A DNA stretch of 64,000 nt from Diphasiastrum complanatum (Eukaryota; Streptophyta; Lycopodiopsida; Lycopodiales; Lycopodiaceae): NCBI GenBank assembly GCA_029204225.1, contig CM055094.1, positions 7,752,145 to 7,816,144 of the forward strand, given 5' to 3'. Shown here in pieces: positions 43,166 to 55,090 of this stretch. Numbering within the stretch: the stretch's first letter is position 1; every line of letters starts with the position of its first letter. The notes below the pieces were generated by a model. That model worked only from the letters and a program-made list of their open reading frames with translations, had not been told where the DNA came from and did not search any database. A program made the translations under genes and the position numbers.

Positions 43166-44594
43166 TACCTAGATTACAAAACCAACTGACTAGAGAGCCA
43201 TGGTTGGAAGCTCTATGACTATAATCCATTCTGACGAGGAGTCAGATGATGGACGTCATTGGAAGAGAATTGTCATACGCTACGATTTGCAGATTGATAT
43301 AGTGAACTGGACCGAAGCCTTAGCTACGGTTGATTGTGTTGGATTTCTATCCTCTCCATCCTTATATCTGCGCTAATCTAGATCCATTCACTAGCTGCTG
43401 TAAATACTTGTACAGTCGCATACCTTGCAGAAATACTCTTGTTTCCTGATAGTCTATAGAAATACAAAGGAATTGGTGATAGTATCTCTCATTAGTTCGG
43501 ACACCTCCAACTATCGGCCGCAACTCGACTATCGATCATAATTCATCTGACTATCGGCTGCAACCCGACTATCGGCCGCAATCTGACAAGTGCATACATC
43601 ACGATCGGACATCCAACTATCGTGATCAACAAGTACATATGTCACCACCGGACAAAATCGCCAACAGAATCAGATATTGTTCGAAATCAACTACTAATAT
43701 CAAATAGTACCTTAATCCTATTTGTAAAGTACTGATTAATTGTTCTTTTAATTAGTTAGCCATGTGTATATATCCAGCAACTTATCAGTTGCTTGGTTAG
43801 TTGAATCATCTATTCATTGCGATCAATCGATCATCCAGAGTGCAATTGTTTTGTTCTTTCTCTTTCTTATCATAGAGTATTGTCTTAGGAAGAATGTGAC
43901 TCCACTTGCATTGAGACTGTTCTCTTTACACGACTAAATAATCGATGTTCTAGTAATCTAGGTTGTGTATGCTAAATGTTTATTTTATTTATGTCAGATG
44001 GATTCATGCTCACAGATAAACTTATTCGTAGATTAAAACTGTTCATATGATTGATAACTCCTGTTGATTTGTCGCTCTAATCATCGCATCTAAAATGCTT
44101 CCGCAAAGCTAAATCTAAAACTAAGATAATCATGCATGGCTATGGAATCAACTGTCTCGATCCAGTGACTTTGGAATTGTGATCAAGTAAGGCAGACTTC
44201 GGTCTATTGAAGTCAGTCTGAATCCGATAGACATAGTTACAGATCACTTTGTTTCAAGTGTATGTACTTTGCTTATCAACATATGCATCCATCTTTACCT
44301 CTATGCCTTAGTTTTTTGATCTAGATTTTGGAATTCAATCTAGCATCCATCAACAAGTGCATAAGCTTGCTTAGTGTGTGAATTTTCACAAAATGCATTT
44401 TGGAGAGATTTTTTCACCTTTCCATAGCAAGGAACTCGGGTGACCTAATGATATGTCACCATTTCAATATTGCATAGCCAAAGTGGAGGCAATTTTTGGC
44501 TATTTTTTTTTTGCAATAGGGTGATATAGTGTGGCCTTATCATAATGAGAACACTTTAGAGAACGTTTTAATGAATTAGGGTTGAATGGAAGTT
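43166..44594. other. Intergenic, no gene; short minisatellite
   Basis: At 43,508-43,625 a unit ACTATCGGCCGCAAC recurs in diverged form at least four times. Otherwise AT-rich with no coding similarity. Confidence 0.45.
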
Positions 44595-45150
44595 GACCAA
44601 ATGGGGGCAAATCCAAGGCGACTTAGCCATACTCACACGAGGAGATTGGCGAACTTTGAACCTAATAAGTTGACAAGTTTTTGTTGCAGAAAGAAAAGCA
44701 TGTTATATCTCTGGACCAGCAATGATGAGGAGACATAATGAGTATGCTGACTTGTGTTACATGTAAAGCAGCTGATCAATGAAGGAACTGTGAAAGTTGA
44801 GTCTTGCACGAGAGACTTGGTACTTCGAACGGACGCTAAGGGACAATTTGGAATAGTGCAAACTCTGGGTGCATGTGTCTAATTCAAAGAGGGCTACTTG
44901 AAGCCAAGCTAGATGTACCCTTCTTGTTTTAATTGTGAGGCAACTGACCGGTGATGGAATTGTGAGTCAAGTTTTGCACGACAAACGTGGTGCTTCAAAC
45001 GAACGCGAAGAGATAGTTTGTATGCGGATCAAACTGGTGCAACCCCTTGGCTCTCCACGAGGGAAATGGTTACATTTGGGTTGATTCAAAGATAGCTACT
45101 TCAAGCTAAGTGAGAGGTGCATTGCAGAGTACTCAATCTTTGCCTAGCTC
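44595..45150 (+). repeat. Copy of the internal region of the 49-54 kb LTR element
   Basis: This stretch matches the reverse complement of about 50,905-51,475 over most of its length, for example GTTGACAAGTTTTTGTTG and AAGCTAAGTGAGAGGTGCAT. It also holds an internal duplication (about 44,795 and 44,970), each part reading TTGCACGA...TGG..CTTC.AACG.ACGC.AAG. Confidence 0.65.
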
Positions 45151-45169
45151 AAATGGAGAACAACCATAT

Positions 45170-45975
45170 TTTATGTTTTGATTCATGTTTGATCAGTATC
45201 TCTTAGAGTTTGCATCTCATTTTGTATGTAGATGCTGATTTTTCTACATTGGCAGGATTGTTGGTTTGCTCCTTTTTGTAACCAAAGATCAGGGACATGG
45301 ATTGGATCTTGAATGGTCTGAAATCCTTCACTTGGTATCAGAACTCTTGTGTTTTAGGTTATGAAAGGATCAGCCATCTTTAGCAAGGATTTGGAAAAGT
45401 TACCAATGCTAGAGCATGCTAGATTGATTTCTACTCAAAAATCAGCATTTTTGCATATGTAAAATTGAATTTTTGTAGGTCAAGACCAATATAGGGTTAT
45501 ATACTTGATAAATTCCGATTTCACATTTGGTTCACTTAAATTAAATGAGTTTTGGTGCATTAGGAAGGTCTCATTAGAGGCTACAAGATGATATATCAAG
45601 TTTTTAGAAATTGCATATAGAATTTGAGATATTCAAATTTTTGTGATTTTTCAAAACCATATTTTTGATTGGATCTCTAGTTTGTGAGGTTACTGAACTT
45701 CATTTGAGTGTGTTTCAATCTTATGAAGTGGCAAGAATCATTAGATTGAGGATAAATCATAAGTTGATCAAGATTACACTATTCTATGTGTTGATTTTCT
45801 AGTTATAAGAAGTGCTAGAAGAGATTTGAGAGGTTCCATATCTTTGTGATTTATTCTTGAGTTCATTTGATGACATTCAAGAGAGTGCTTTGTGCATTGG
45901 AATAGGATTGAAAGAAGAATATCAGTTCATTGCAACATGTCTACAAGTCTTCAAAATTTGTCCTATTGATCACAG
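45170..45975 (+). mobile_element. Copia-4: LTR end, primer site and leader only
   Basis: The LTR-like 3' end CTGAAATCCTTCAC is followed by TGGTATCAGAAC (about 45,353), a PBS-like site. The leader runs parallel to that of Copia-3 (GTGCTTTGTGCAT, then a presumptive gag ATG near 45,939) before similarity stops. The rest of the element is gone. Confidence 0.55.
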
Positions 45976-46680
45976 CTTCGAAGGTGCTGGATCGACTAAG
46001 TCGATTCCCTAGCCATCCTCAAATTACCTTGATTACAGAGTTTTGGCTTTGCAGAAGCGTTGTATTAAAAAATGCAATGATTAGAGCAAGAAAATCAACT
46101 AGTGTTATCAGTCATATAAAACAATAAAATCTACAAAACAATGAATCTGAGTTTTGCCTGGAGAAGGTGAAAAGTCCGGACTAGACAATCTTTCTAAGGC
46201 AAGACTTCTGACAAATTAAATGCAAATAAAACAAGGATTGTGTTGTGCTTTATCTACCCCATTAATATATAAATGAGAGGTAATCCAATTTTTTTCATTA
46301 TTAGAATCTTTCAACCGATTCGCAGATAAATAGTTACCATGTAGCCAGTGTTCCTCAAGTACTTTAATGCCATATTTTTGCATAGAAGTGCATGTTCGAA
46401 ACGAGCATCCTTATCAATATCCTTGTAGGTAGGTAGTAAAGTTGCTATCTAAAGCCAACCATGATAAAGTTAAGATGCAACCTCATTGATATTAGATTGT
46501 CGCATAGCAATATGATTCAATCCTTTGTACAAATCTTTTCTTACGGTTTAAATGTCTACAATTCTGCAATCCATAGAAACAACATGCATAAACTCATTTG
46601 AGACAAACTCCTTTAAACGTTTACTTGTCGAACAATAAAGCTAAAATCGCATAAGACTTCATTCATGAGCCTCAACATAT
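45976..46680. other. Intergenic, nothing recognised
   Basis: AT-rich sequence without coding similarity, repeats or RNA genes that I can identify. The right end may be non-coding flank of the hAT-C remnant. Confidence 0.4.
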
Positions 46681-48240
46681 CCTCCCTCAGCTGACACTGC
46701 TCTTGATCGAATGGCCACTAGAAGTGCTCAAAATCACCAGCTATTGCGCTATGTTCCTAAGCAACAGGCTTCCACAAGGAGTGCAACATGTACGCTACGA
46801 CATGGATGGGTCGGTGGAAGTAGTCCCATCTGGCCTCCCAAATATGCAAGATCTCCTCCCTCCTACGACAGATACACTACAATCATCAGTGCGTCGTAGC
46901 ATAAAAGAAGCGCAACAAACTTGAGTTAGGTAAAGTACAAGATATTGAAGAGTCATACTTGTTTTCATCCAAGATCGATGTCTGAATCGCCTCGCCGAAA
47001 TGGTCCATGAACTCGTATATGAGATCGAGAATACACAAACGGTCTACTAGGCACATCACATAGAAAATGCGTCGCATGACCCCCACAAGCTCTGCTGCTT
47101 GTGGCCAAAACTCCTCTCCAAAAATAGTGGTCTAGAAATATATCGCATTTGGGCTAGCACCTCTGAAGTCTTGGAAGCCATCACTAGCAACCATCTTCCG
47201 TAAGGGGTCTCGTACTGCCAATAGTCGCTCTAGGACCAAGAAGTAGTAGGCAAAGTGAGTGAGTGCTGGCTTCTTCAGGTTCACCAGCTGCAAGATGTGG
47301 AACAGGGCCAACATGCGTCTCTTTTTGGTGATGAAACCGACCACGCACATGGCCTGAGAAGTGATCTGCAACACAAGCGTCTAATAGAAAGTTTAGATAA
47401 CCGTCGAGACAAGTTTAGGAGCAGAGAACAAGTGTCAAGGAAGATAGTAATGCAAATGAAAAAATTATACTTGTCCGATCCATGGAAATGCACAAAGGTC
47501 GTGGATGAGCATATCTATGCAATGTGTAGCACATGGTGTCCATACAATGTTGGGTGCTCCCTCATCAAAATCGCTTCCATCTGCTTGCAGTTCATGGCGT
47601 TGTCTATGCCAACTTGAACCGCGTGCTCCGCCCCAATGTCATCAATGACATCTCTCACAACCTCATATATGATGATGGCTACACCACCTCGAGTGGCATC
47701 CATGCCACATAGGAAGATTGTGCCATGTGGGCAAGAAACCAAGATATTGATGACGGATTACTGACGAATGTCGATCCATCCATCACTCAATATCGTGCAT
47801 CCATACTTGCTACAAAACATCCATTAGCCACAGGCAAAAATGTGTGATACTAGGAGACAAGATTCTTACCTTTGCCACATTATGCAAATGGAACTTAGCC
47901 CCCATGTGATGGTCTCCTCCTCTTGGCGAAGCATCTTGTCTCATAGTGCCCTCTCGCCTGGGAGGTCTCCATGAAGCATCCACTACTGCAATCTACTCAC
48001 AAAGCTCTCTGAATACCCAAGTGTCAAAATCAGCAAAAGAGATGCCACACTCATAAAATAACTGGCCAAATAGTAAGGTGCATTGAGCATGTTGTTCTCT
48101 TTGCCACCGACAATGATCCAAAGACTGTTGCTTGGGCCTAACCCCTCTCTCATGTACATAGGGCACTCATGGTCTAGCACACATTGAGGATGCGACGGAT
48201 GGGTGACATGTGGATGTGTCTGACCTTGCATTGTCAGGTG
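46680..48240 (-). mobile_element. hAT-C: degenerate hAT transposase
   Basis: Minus-strand pieces in order: LFYECGISFADFDTWVFREL and WRPPRREGTMRQ (about 47,930-48,060), LVSCPHGTIFLCGMDATRGG (about 47,700-47,740), YEVVRDVIDDIGAEHAVQVG followed by DNAMNCKQM (the TDNA-type motif with T changed to I), KKRRMLALFHILQLVNLKKP (about 47,290) and ILDLIYEFMDHFGEAIQT (about 46,990). Intron-like gaps fall at the same places as in hAT-A. Stops and frameshifts throughout. No BED finger or termini seen. Confidence 0.7.
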
Positions 48241-49127
48241 TTGGAGCTGATCCGCTTGAATCCAACCACAAAAACATTATGGAATTTGGCATGTAATCAA
48301 AACTCTATTGGTATGCAAATCTAAGCAGCAAGTCATCAAAATTTACTCATGCAATTAATTTTACATGAATTGGAAAACTTTCTCAAGAAACCAGAAAATT
48401 AAGAATGAATTACCAACTAATTCCAAACATCTTTCAAAATTGAATACCAACTAATTCCAAACATCTTTCAAAATTGAATGAGGAGAAGGGCACTCTACCA
48501 CAACTTTGAAAATCTCAATGAATTAGCAACTCCAATTCTAAACTTCCCTTGAGAATTGGGCACTCCTAATCGGGATGCAAATCCAAGTGCCTCGACCTTC
48601 CTAATCCATTGTAGAGCTTGCCTCCAACCTATCCAAAACCGCATCTTAGGCTGGCTCTGATACTAATATAAAGACCCAAAGGGATAACCCCTAAGATGAG
48701 GATAGAAGAACACAATAGGAGAGACTATGGAGCCAAACCGCCCAACCAATCCTAGATCAAAACTGGATCTAGCCCCCAAGCCATGCCATGTGAAGCAAGA
48801 GGAGAAGAGAGAAATTAGTAACCTAAACCCAATATGTCGACGGGAGAATCCCCACCTCATTATATAGAGAGTAGAGTCCTATGCATGAAACCATGCAACC
48901 CCCATGCAGGTCAACTATAAATAGGTCTCATCTCTTCATGCAGTCCTCCTGTCTATATTCGTCACACAGACATGCAATACTCCATATGTCTCAATTAGAG
49001 TGTCTGGGTCCTCTCAAGGTAATTAGTCACAAATAGGCCTCAACATGGAATTAAATCTCGGCGTGACCAATAATCTCGAACACTGGAGGGCCGGTCTACC
49101 ATATTAAGACTATTCCAGGTCCTTAAC
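48241..49127. other. Intergenic, no gene recognised
   Basis: Contains a short tandem duplication near 48,410-48,475 (ACCAACTAATTCCAAACATC twice). No coding similarity. Target site of the LTR element at 49,128. Confidence 0.45.
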
Positions 49128-50346
49128 TGTAGCGCAGGCATCCCAAAGGGAGCCGAGAACCACGACTTAGCTTCCCAGCCTTCAACTCTTGCCATCCAAA
49201 CCCACTTGACATACAAGCAGCCAACTCGCCAACAACGATCAGACTTAACCAACTTGAAGTTCCGAAAACCAACATTGAGATCCAACCTGGCGCCATGCCA
49301 GATCGGGGGTCCCGATGTGGGTGACTTCCCTCCAAGCAAGCCGCTCGACATACATCAAACTTGACCAACTCGAAGCTTCGTTACAAACGAGTAACATCCA
49401 TTCCAAGCAAGCGGTCTGACTTACATCAGACTTAACCAACTGAAAGCTTCGTCACGAGCGCTGGAAGCCAACCTGGCGTCATGCCAGATTGGACAGCCAT
49501 AAACAGGTAACTTCCACCCAAGCAAGCCATCCAACTCAGCCGATAGGTTAGAGCCCGTTCCCCAAGAGCTTAACCCATTCACGTTCATGCAAGGAACACT
49601 CAAAACCACAAGCCGCGACAGATATGGAGACAACCAGTTCTTGGACCAAATGGTCCCGATAGCATACCGCTGGCGCCACGGACCGAATGGTCCGGACGGC
49701 ATACCGCTGGCGTCCCGGGATACGACCCTCAGCTATGTGCCAACTTAAAAATTCGGAAGCGGCCTTACAACTGGCGCTTTTACTGAACACTGAAACCCAG
49801 AAGGTAATCAGAGTCAGTTTGAGAAAAATCCCACTTTATTGATAAATCTAAGAAGGTTACATTTCAAGTGTGTGACCGACCCTAGTCTCCGGGGCGCTAG
49901 CATGCCAAGGCGAGAGCCATGACAACATTCCAGCAAGGGAGGCTGAGACTTGGTTGGAGCTCGCCACTCCCCTATAGTATTGGTGTGATTCGACACCCCC
50001 CCTCATACCAAGCACTCTACTCAAGCTGGTAAGGCACGTTTTTCTCTCTCTAGGATTTTCTCTTTCTAGAAAGTCATTTTCTCTCTCTAGATTATATTGA
50101 TCCCCAGGCTTCCTTTAATCATGCCTAGATCGTGTGAGGTGATTGCTTATCGATCTGAGCTCTCTGGACTCCGCTAGAACCGATCAAAGATTTTCAGCCA
50201 TAGGAACTTGGCGCTGGCTGGATTCTGGTCACAGTGGCGCCGGGAGCGGCGCCGGCACCGTTGGCACCGGGAGCAGCAGGGGCGCTGCTGGCGCCGGGGA
50301 CATAACTGGCGCCGGAAGTAAAGCTTGTAAAGGTAGCTTTACAACA
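49128..50346 (-). repeat. LARD-like element, 3' LTR (left)
   Basis: 1,219 bp. It differs from the right LTR by few substitutions and by indels near 49,388, 49,965 and within the GGCGCC tract. Confidence 0.9.
50209..50325. repeat. GGCGCC-rich tract in the LTR U3
   Basis: GGCGCC or near forms (GGCGCT, GGCACC) recur about ten times at intervals of roughly 6-18 nt. The matching tract in the other LTR (54,022-54,115) differs in copy number. Confidence 0.7.
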
Positions 50347-50360
50347 TCCACCCCACCTTT
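50347..50360 (-). promoter_or_regulatory. LARD-like element polypurine tract
   Basis: The minus strand reads AAAGGTGGGGTGGA directly before the 3' LTR start TGTTGTAAAGC. Confidence 0.75.
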
Positions 50361-51676
50361 ATAAAATCTGATGTCCTCATCAGATGTCAGATTAAAGTAA
50401 AGGTGTCTCTCAATTAAAATAGCTATACATTTAGGCTACTTGGCACAGCACTCAATTTACTGGCCACTTTTTATTAACATTGAAGCTGGCTACCACAAGT
50501 CGGAGGCTCAGCTCTTTGTACTGAAAGATTACATAACTTGAAAATATATCTTTGTCTGGGAAAAGCGTAGATTTGATATCGCTTTCGTAAAACCCAAAAA
50601 CCTTATTAACTGGTGACAGAGGCCTTTCTTTGGAATGTTCGCCCCTATCGCTTCTGACTTTCGACTTTAGAACTCCTTTGAGCTCCTGATTTGTCCTTGA
50701 TGCACTTTGTGTTGAGCTCCCTGAGCTCCAGATTTGTTCAGTTCCGCACAGGTATCAGGGCTCCCTGAGCCAAAGGATTTATCGTTTGATTGCTCACTTT
50801 ATGGTCCACTCCGTGCCTTGTTGCTTTTGCACCTTGATTTTTCTCCTTGTCCCAGCCTGATTTTGATACTTTTCCATCTTGGCTCTTTAAGGTAGGCAAA
50901 GATTGAGTACTCCGCAATGCACCTCTCACTTAGCTTGAAGTAGCTCTTTGAATCAGCCCAAATGTAACCATTGACCTCGTGGAAAGCCAAAGGGTCGCAC
51001 CAGTTTGATCCGCATCCGAACTATCTCTTCGCGTTTGTTTGAAACACCATGTCCGTCGTGCAAAACTTGACTTTCACAATTCCATCACTGGTCAGTTGCC
51101 TCACAGTCAAAACAAGAAGTATACATCGAGCTTGGCTTCAAGTAGCTCTCTTTGAATCAGACACATGCACCCAGAGTTTGCACTAGTCCGATCTCAACGC
51201 GAACTGTCCCTTAGCGTCCGTTCGAAATACCAAGTCTCTCATGCAAGACTCAACTTTCACAGTTCCTTCATTGATCAGCTGCCTTACACGTAACACAAGC
51301 CAACGTACTCATATGTTTCCTCATCATTGCTGGTCCAGAGAAAGCCTATAACAAACTTTCCTTTCCACAACAAAAACTTGTCAACTTATTAGGTCCAAAG
51401 TTCACCAGTCTCCTCGTGTGAGTATGGCTAGGTCACCTTGAATTTGCCCCCATTTTGATCAACTTTCATTCAAAATTTGCCCCAAGAGAGAGGTGTGTGT
51501 GATAGTTCCCCTCCACTTATAAAATCAGCTGATCGGACTTAGAGTAGAGTTCTTCGGACAAAAAGCCTTTCCAACACTTTGCTTCTCATCTGCTAGGATT
51601 ATGGCTCGATCCAACTTGTTGCCAATCTCTGAAGAGGATCCTAGTCTTTCCCCTTTGCGGAAAAACCCAACTGATA

Positions 51677-52183
51677 CTGGATATCACCCATGCTCAGTGA
51701 GTTTCAGTTCCGAAGGTGGCCGTCCCAAAATGAAGACCAACTGCTCCATAGAAGATCTCCCCTGAAATTGCCCTTTCCAACTTTTGACTTCCTGCTTGCA
51801 TCTGGTGGGCGTTGTCACAAATGAAACTAACCCAAGAAACAGGCTAGCCATCCATCCTTTGCAAACATTGAGTCGTTTCGTTGCCGTTCACGTGCGAGTA
51901 CTTGAACTGCAAATCCGCCCCACAGATTCTGGATATCACCCATGCTCAGTGAGTTTCAGTTCCGAAGGTGGCCGTCCCAAAATGAAGACCAACTGCTCCA
52001 TAGAAGATCTCCTCTGAAATTGCCCTTTCCAACTTTTGACTTCCTGCTTGCGTCTAGTGGGCGTTGTCGCAAATGAAACTAACTCAAGAAACAGGCTAGC
52101 CATACATCCTTTGCAAACATTGAGTCGTTTCGTTGCCGTTCACGTGCGAGTACTTGAACTGCAAATCCGCCCCACAGATTCTG
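51677..52183. repeat. Two-copy 253-bp tandem duplication
   Basis: Units start TGGATATCACCCATGCTCAG at 51,677 and 51,930 and are nearly identical. They lie inside the LARD-like interior. Confidence 0.85.
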
Positions 52184-52379
52184 TAGTCCTCTTTGTTTGA
52201 TGGTATCAGCCTTCAAAAGAAAAGGTTCTTTCTCGAGCCATCAGCTCCTTGTATCACAAGCAATCATGCAAACCAGGCAAAGCACGAGTACTAAGACTCA
52301 CCACGAATACATACAAGTAAGAAAATTAGGCATGTTTACTAACAAGTAACAAAGACAAGGTCCCCCTTTGAGATGGTCC

Positions 52380-52870
52380 TGCCAACGGACCTTTGCCTGG
52401 CCGCGCCTATACAAATCGATCACGGAATCAGCCCACATAGGACACCTCTCCAACTATCCGTGCTTTCACCATTAAGCTATACATTGCCTCAGTCACGCCC
52501 CACCACTTTTTGGTCGATAGCCCTTATAACTAAACGATCGGCAGCTATCTCGCACCGGCAGCTAACCACCCGTGCTTTACACCCGAATTCGAGCAGCATC
52601 TCTGTATCAATGGTTAACCCGTACAGTTCGAATATGTCACCCCGCACCCCACAATGTACAGACCGTGCTTTCACCTCCCTAGGCAGCACTTTGCCTCATC
52701 CGTCCTACGTGCAAACAGCGCCATGCCCGAACCGCGAGAACTGACCTTGCTTACACCTCAAGGGCAGCACCTTGACTCATCAAGTCCCCCGTTCTGCCGA
52801 CCACCCCGACCGTGGACGCACCCGTGCTTACACTGTGGGCAGCACCTTGCACAATAGTTGTCTTGATGAA
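52380..52870 (-). repeat. Array of diverged tRNA-like units
   Basis: On the minus strand about five units share a TGAGGCAA...GGTGAAAGCACGG-like core. The best (52,440-52,490) reads TAGCTTAATGGTGAAAGC, with a 4-bp D-stem and a pol III A-box match. No unit folds into a full cloverleaf, so these are not called tRNA genes. Confidence 0.4.
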
Positions 52871-52920
52871 CCCCAAACCATGGCCATTTCCGTGAGATCC
52901 GCATAGCTGATCGGCCAGTC

Positions 52921-52933
52921 GACTCTGATACCA
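52921..52933 (-). promoter_or_regulatory. LARD-like element primer-binding site
   Basis: The minus strand reads TGGTATCAGAGTC, initiator-Met-tRNA type, two bases from the LTR. This fixes the element's orientation. Confidence 0.85.
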
Positions 52934-52935
52934 CA

Positions 52936-54141
52936 TGTAGCGCAGGCATCCCAAAGGGAGCTGGGAACCACGACTTAGCTTCCCAGCCTTCAACTCTTGC
53001 CATCCAAACCCACTTGACATACAAGCAGCCAACTTGCCAACAACGATCAGACTTAACCAACTTGAAGTTCCGAAAACCAACATTGAGATCCAACCTGGTG
53101 CCATGCCAGATCGGGGGTCCCGATGTGGGTGACTTCCCTCCAAGCAAGCCGCCCGACATACATCAAACTTGACCAACTCAAAGCTTCGTTACAACATTCC
53201 AAGCAAGCGGTCTGACTTACATCAGACTTAACCAACTGAAAGCTTCGTCACGAGCACTGGAAGCCAACCTGGCGCCACGCCAGACTGGACAGCCATAAAC
53301 AGGTAACTTCCACCCAAGCAAGCCATCCAACTCAGCCGACAGGTTAGAGCCCGTTCTCCAAGAGCTTAACCCATTCACGTTCATGCAAGGAACACTCAGA
53401 ACCACAAGCCGCGACAGATATGGAGACAACCAGTTCCTGGACCAAATGGTCCCGACAGCATACCGCTGGCGCCACAGACCGAATGGTCCCGACGACATAC
53501 CGCTGGCGTCCCGGAATACGACCCTCAGCTATGTGCCAACTTAAAAATTTGGAAGCGGCCTTACAACTGGCGCTTTTACCGAACACTGAAACCCAGAAGG
53601 TAATCAGAGTCAGTTTGAGGAAAATCCCACTTTATTGATAAATCTGAGAAGGTTACATTTCAAGTGTGTGAGCGACCCTAGTCTTCGGGGCGCTAGCATG
53701 CCAAGGCGAGAGCCATGACAACATTCCAACAAGGGACGCTGAGACTTGGTTAGAGCTCGCCCTGAGTCGCAACCCGCACTCCCCTATAGTATTGGTGTGA
53801 TTCGGCACCCCCCCTCATACCAAGCACTCTACCCAAGCTGGTAAAGCACATTTTTTCTCTCTCTAGGATTTTCTCTTTCTAGAAAGTCATTTTCTCTCTC
53901 TAGATTTTATTGATCCCCAGACTTCCTTAAATCATGCCTAGATCGTGTGAGGTGATTGCCAATCGATCTGAGCTCTCTGGACTCTGCTAGAACCGATCAA
54001 AGATTTTCAGCCATAGGAACTTGGCGCCGGCTGGATTCTGGTCACAGTGGCGCCGGGAGCAGCAGGGGCGCTGCTGGCGCCGGGGACATAGCTGGCGCCG
54101 ATGGCGCCAAAAGTAAAGCTTGTAAAGGTAGCTTTACAACA
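52936..54141 (-). repeat. LARD-like element, 5' LTR (right)
   Basis: 1,206 bp. Relative to the left LTR it has an insertion containing CTGAGTCGCAACCCG near 53,765 and a shorter GGCGCC tract. Confidence 0.9.
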
Positions 54142-54560
54142 TTAACCGAATATGGCCATAACACATATACACGATGGGAGGATCCTGCATAAGTTGGAGC
54201 TGCAAAAAACAACACTCTACAGCTCTATCAACAATATAATCCGAGTACATGGGTGTTTGCCATGAAGCTAAAGAGTACCTATGGATGCAAAGCATCCTAG
54301 GAGAATTGGGGATTGACACCACAAACATGGTGCTGTTTGTTTCTTAGCAGGGATGCTGGATTCTACAAGAAAAGCAAACACATAACTATACAATATCACT
54401 TTGTCGGGGATCTGGTGCAGGAGGAGAAACTGCATTTGAAATTTTGCAATACTGATTTCACGTTGGTGGATATAATGAGAAAGCCACTAGTTAAAAGTTG
54501 TTTTGTTTCTTTCAGAGAGATGATAAGATTAGAGAATGTAAATGATGTTTTTAAGATGTA
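54142..54560 (+). mobile_element. Copia-5 RNase H fragment
   Basis: The plus strand reads SEYMGVCHEAKEYLWMQSIL, then, after a stop, KHITIQYHFVGDLVQEEKLH and LVDIMRKPLVKSCFVSFREM. This is the C-terminal RNase H of a Copia element. It starts directly at the LARD-like insertion site, but the sequence left of 49,128 shows no matching 5' part. Confidence 0.75.
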
Positions 54561-54944
54561 GGGTCGGAGGACTGTGAAGTGAGGGAGGGTTTTGTGGCCA
54601 TCTAATGGCACTTCACAGTCGGATGAAATCAGGATTGGCAGTTAGGATTATCATGTTTAAGGACACGTAAGCATAGGGTTTTCTTGGTGTCCAGTAGGAC
54701 ACATATGTAGAAGAGCCTTCTTGGCGTTAATGATGTTTTGTGTATGACTAATTAATAGAACGGATGTACGCTTCATGAGCTCTGATTTAGATGTTGCTTT
54801 GTGATTGTTGTGAATTATTGATGATCCTTTTGATTTTGTGCACCGTCCTACTGTACTTAGCCATAGGAACTCTGACACATAACTCACAGAAAGGACGTTC
54901 TAGTGGCGATAATTACTAGAAGTAGGTTGGTTCATTAAGGAATT

Positions 54945-54988
<44 letters not shown>

Positions 54989-55090
54989 AGAGAGAGAATG
55001 TCAGCAGTGATGGAGAAAATGCATTTCTTGAGTTTTGATTGGGCCACGTTTGCCCTAGAACTATTTGATGGGTATTTGAAGTGGGAGTGA
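54561..55090. other. Intergenic with (TG)n microsatellite
   Basis: (TG)n of about 40 nt at 54,949-54,986. Otherwise no gene or repeat recognised. Confidence 0.6.

Larger units (their letters stand above)
49128..54141 (-). mobile_element. Non-autonomous LTR retrotransposon (LARD-like), 5.0 kb
   Basis: LTRs at 49,128-50,346 and 52,936-54,141 (plus strand TGTAGCGCAGG...TTTACAACA), with TSD TTAAC at 49,123-49,127 and 54,142-54,146. Orientation is minus: a PBS adjoins the right LTR and a polypurine tract adjoins the left LTR. The 2.6-kb interior has no frame resembling gag or pol. It must therefore use proteins of another element, and the PBS suggests a Copia-type partner. The two LTRs remain very similar, so it is younger than Copia-2. 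Confidence 0.9.

Noticed and set aside
43508-43625. Possible CRISPR-like array
   Set aside because: Units are contiguous and diverged without regular unique spacers, and the sequence is plant nuclear.
49040-53700. Matching sets of minus-strand open frames at 49.0-49.8 and 52.75-53.6 kb
   Set aside because: They repeat because they lie in the two LTRs. LTRs are not coding here.
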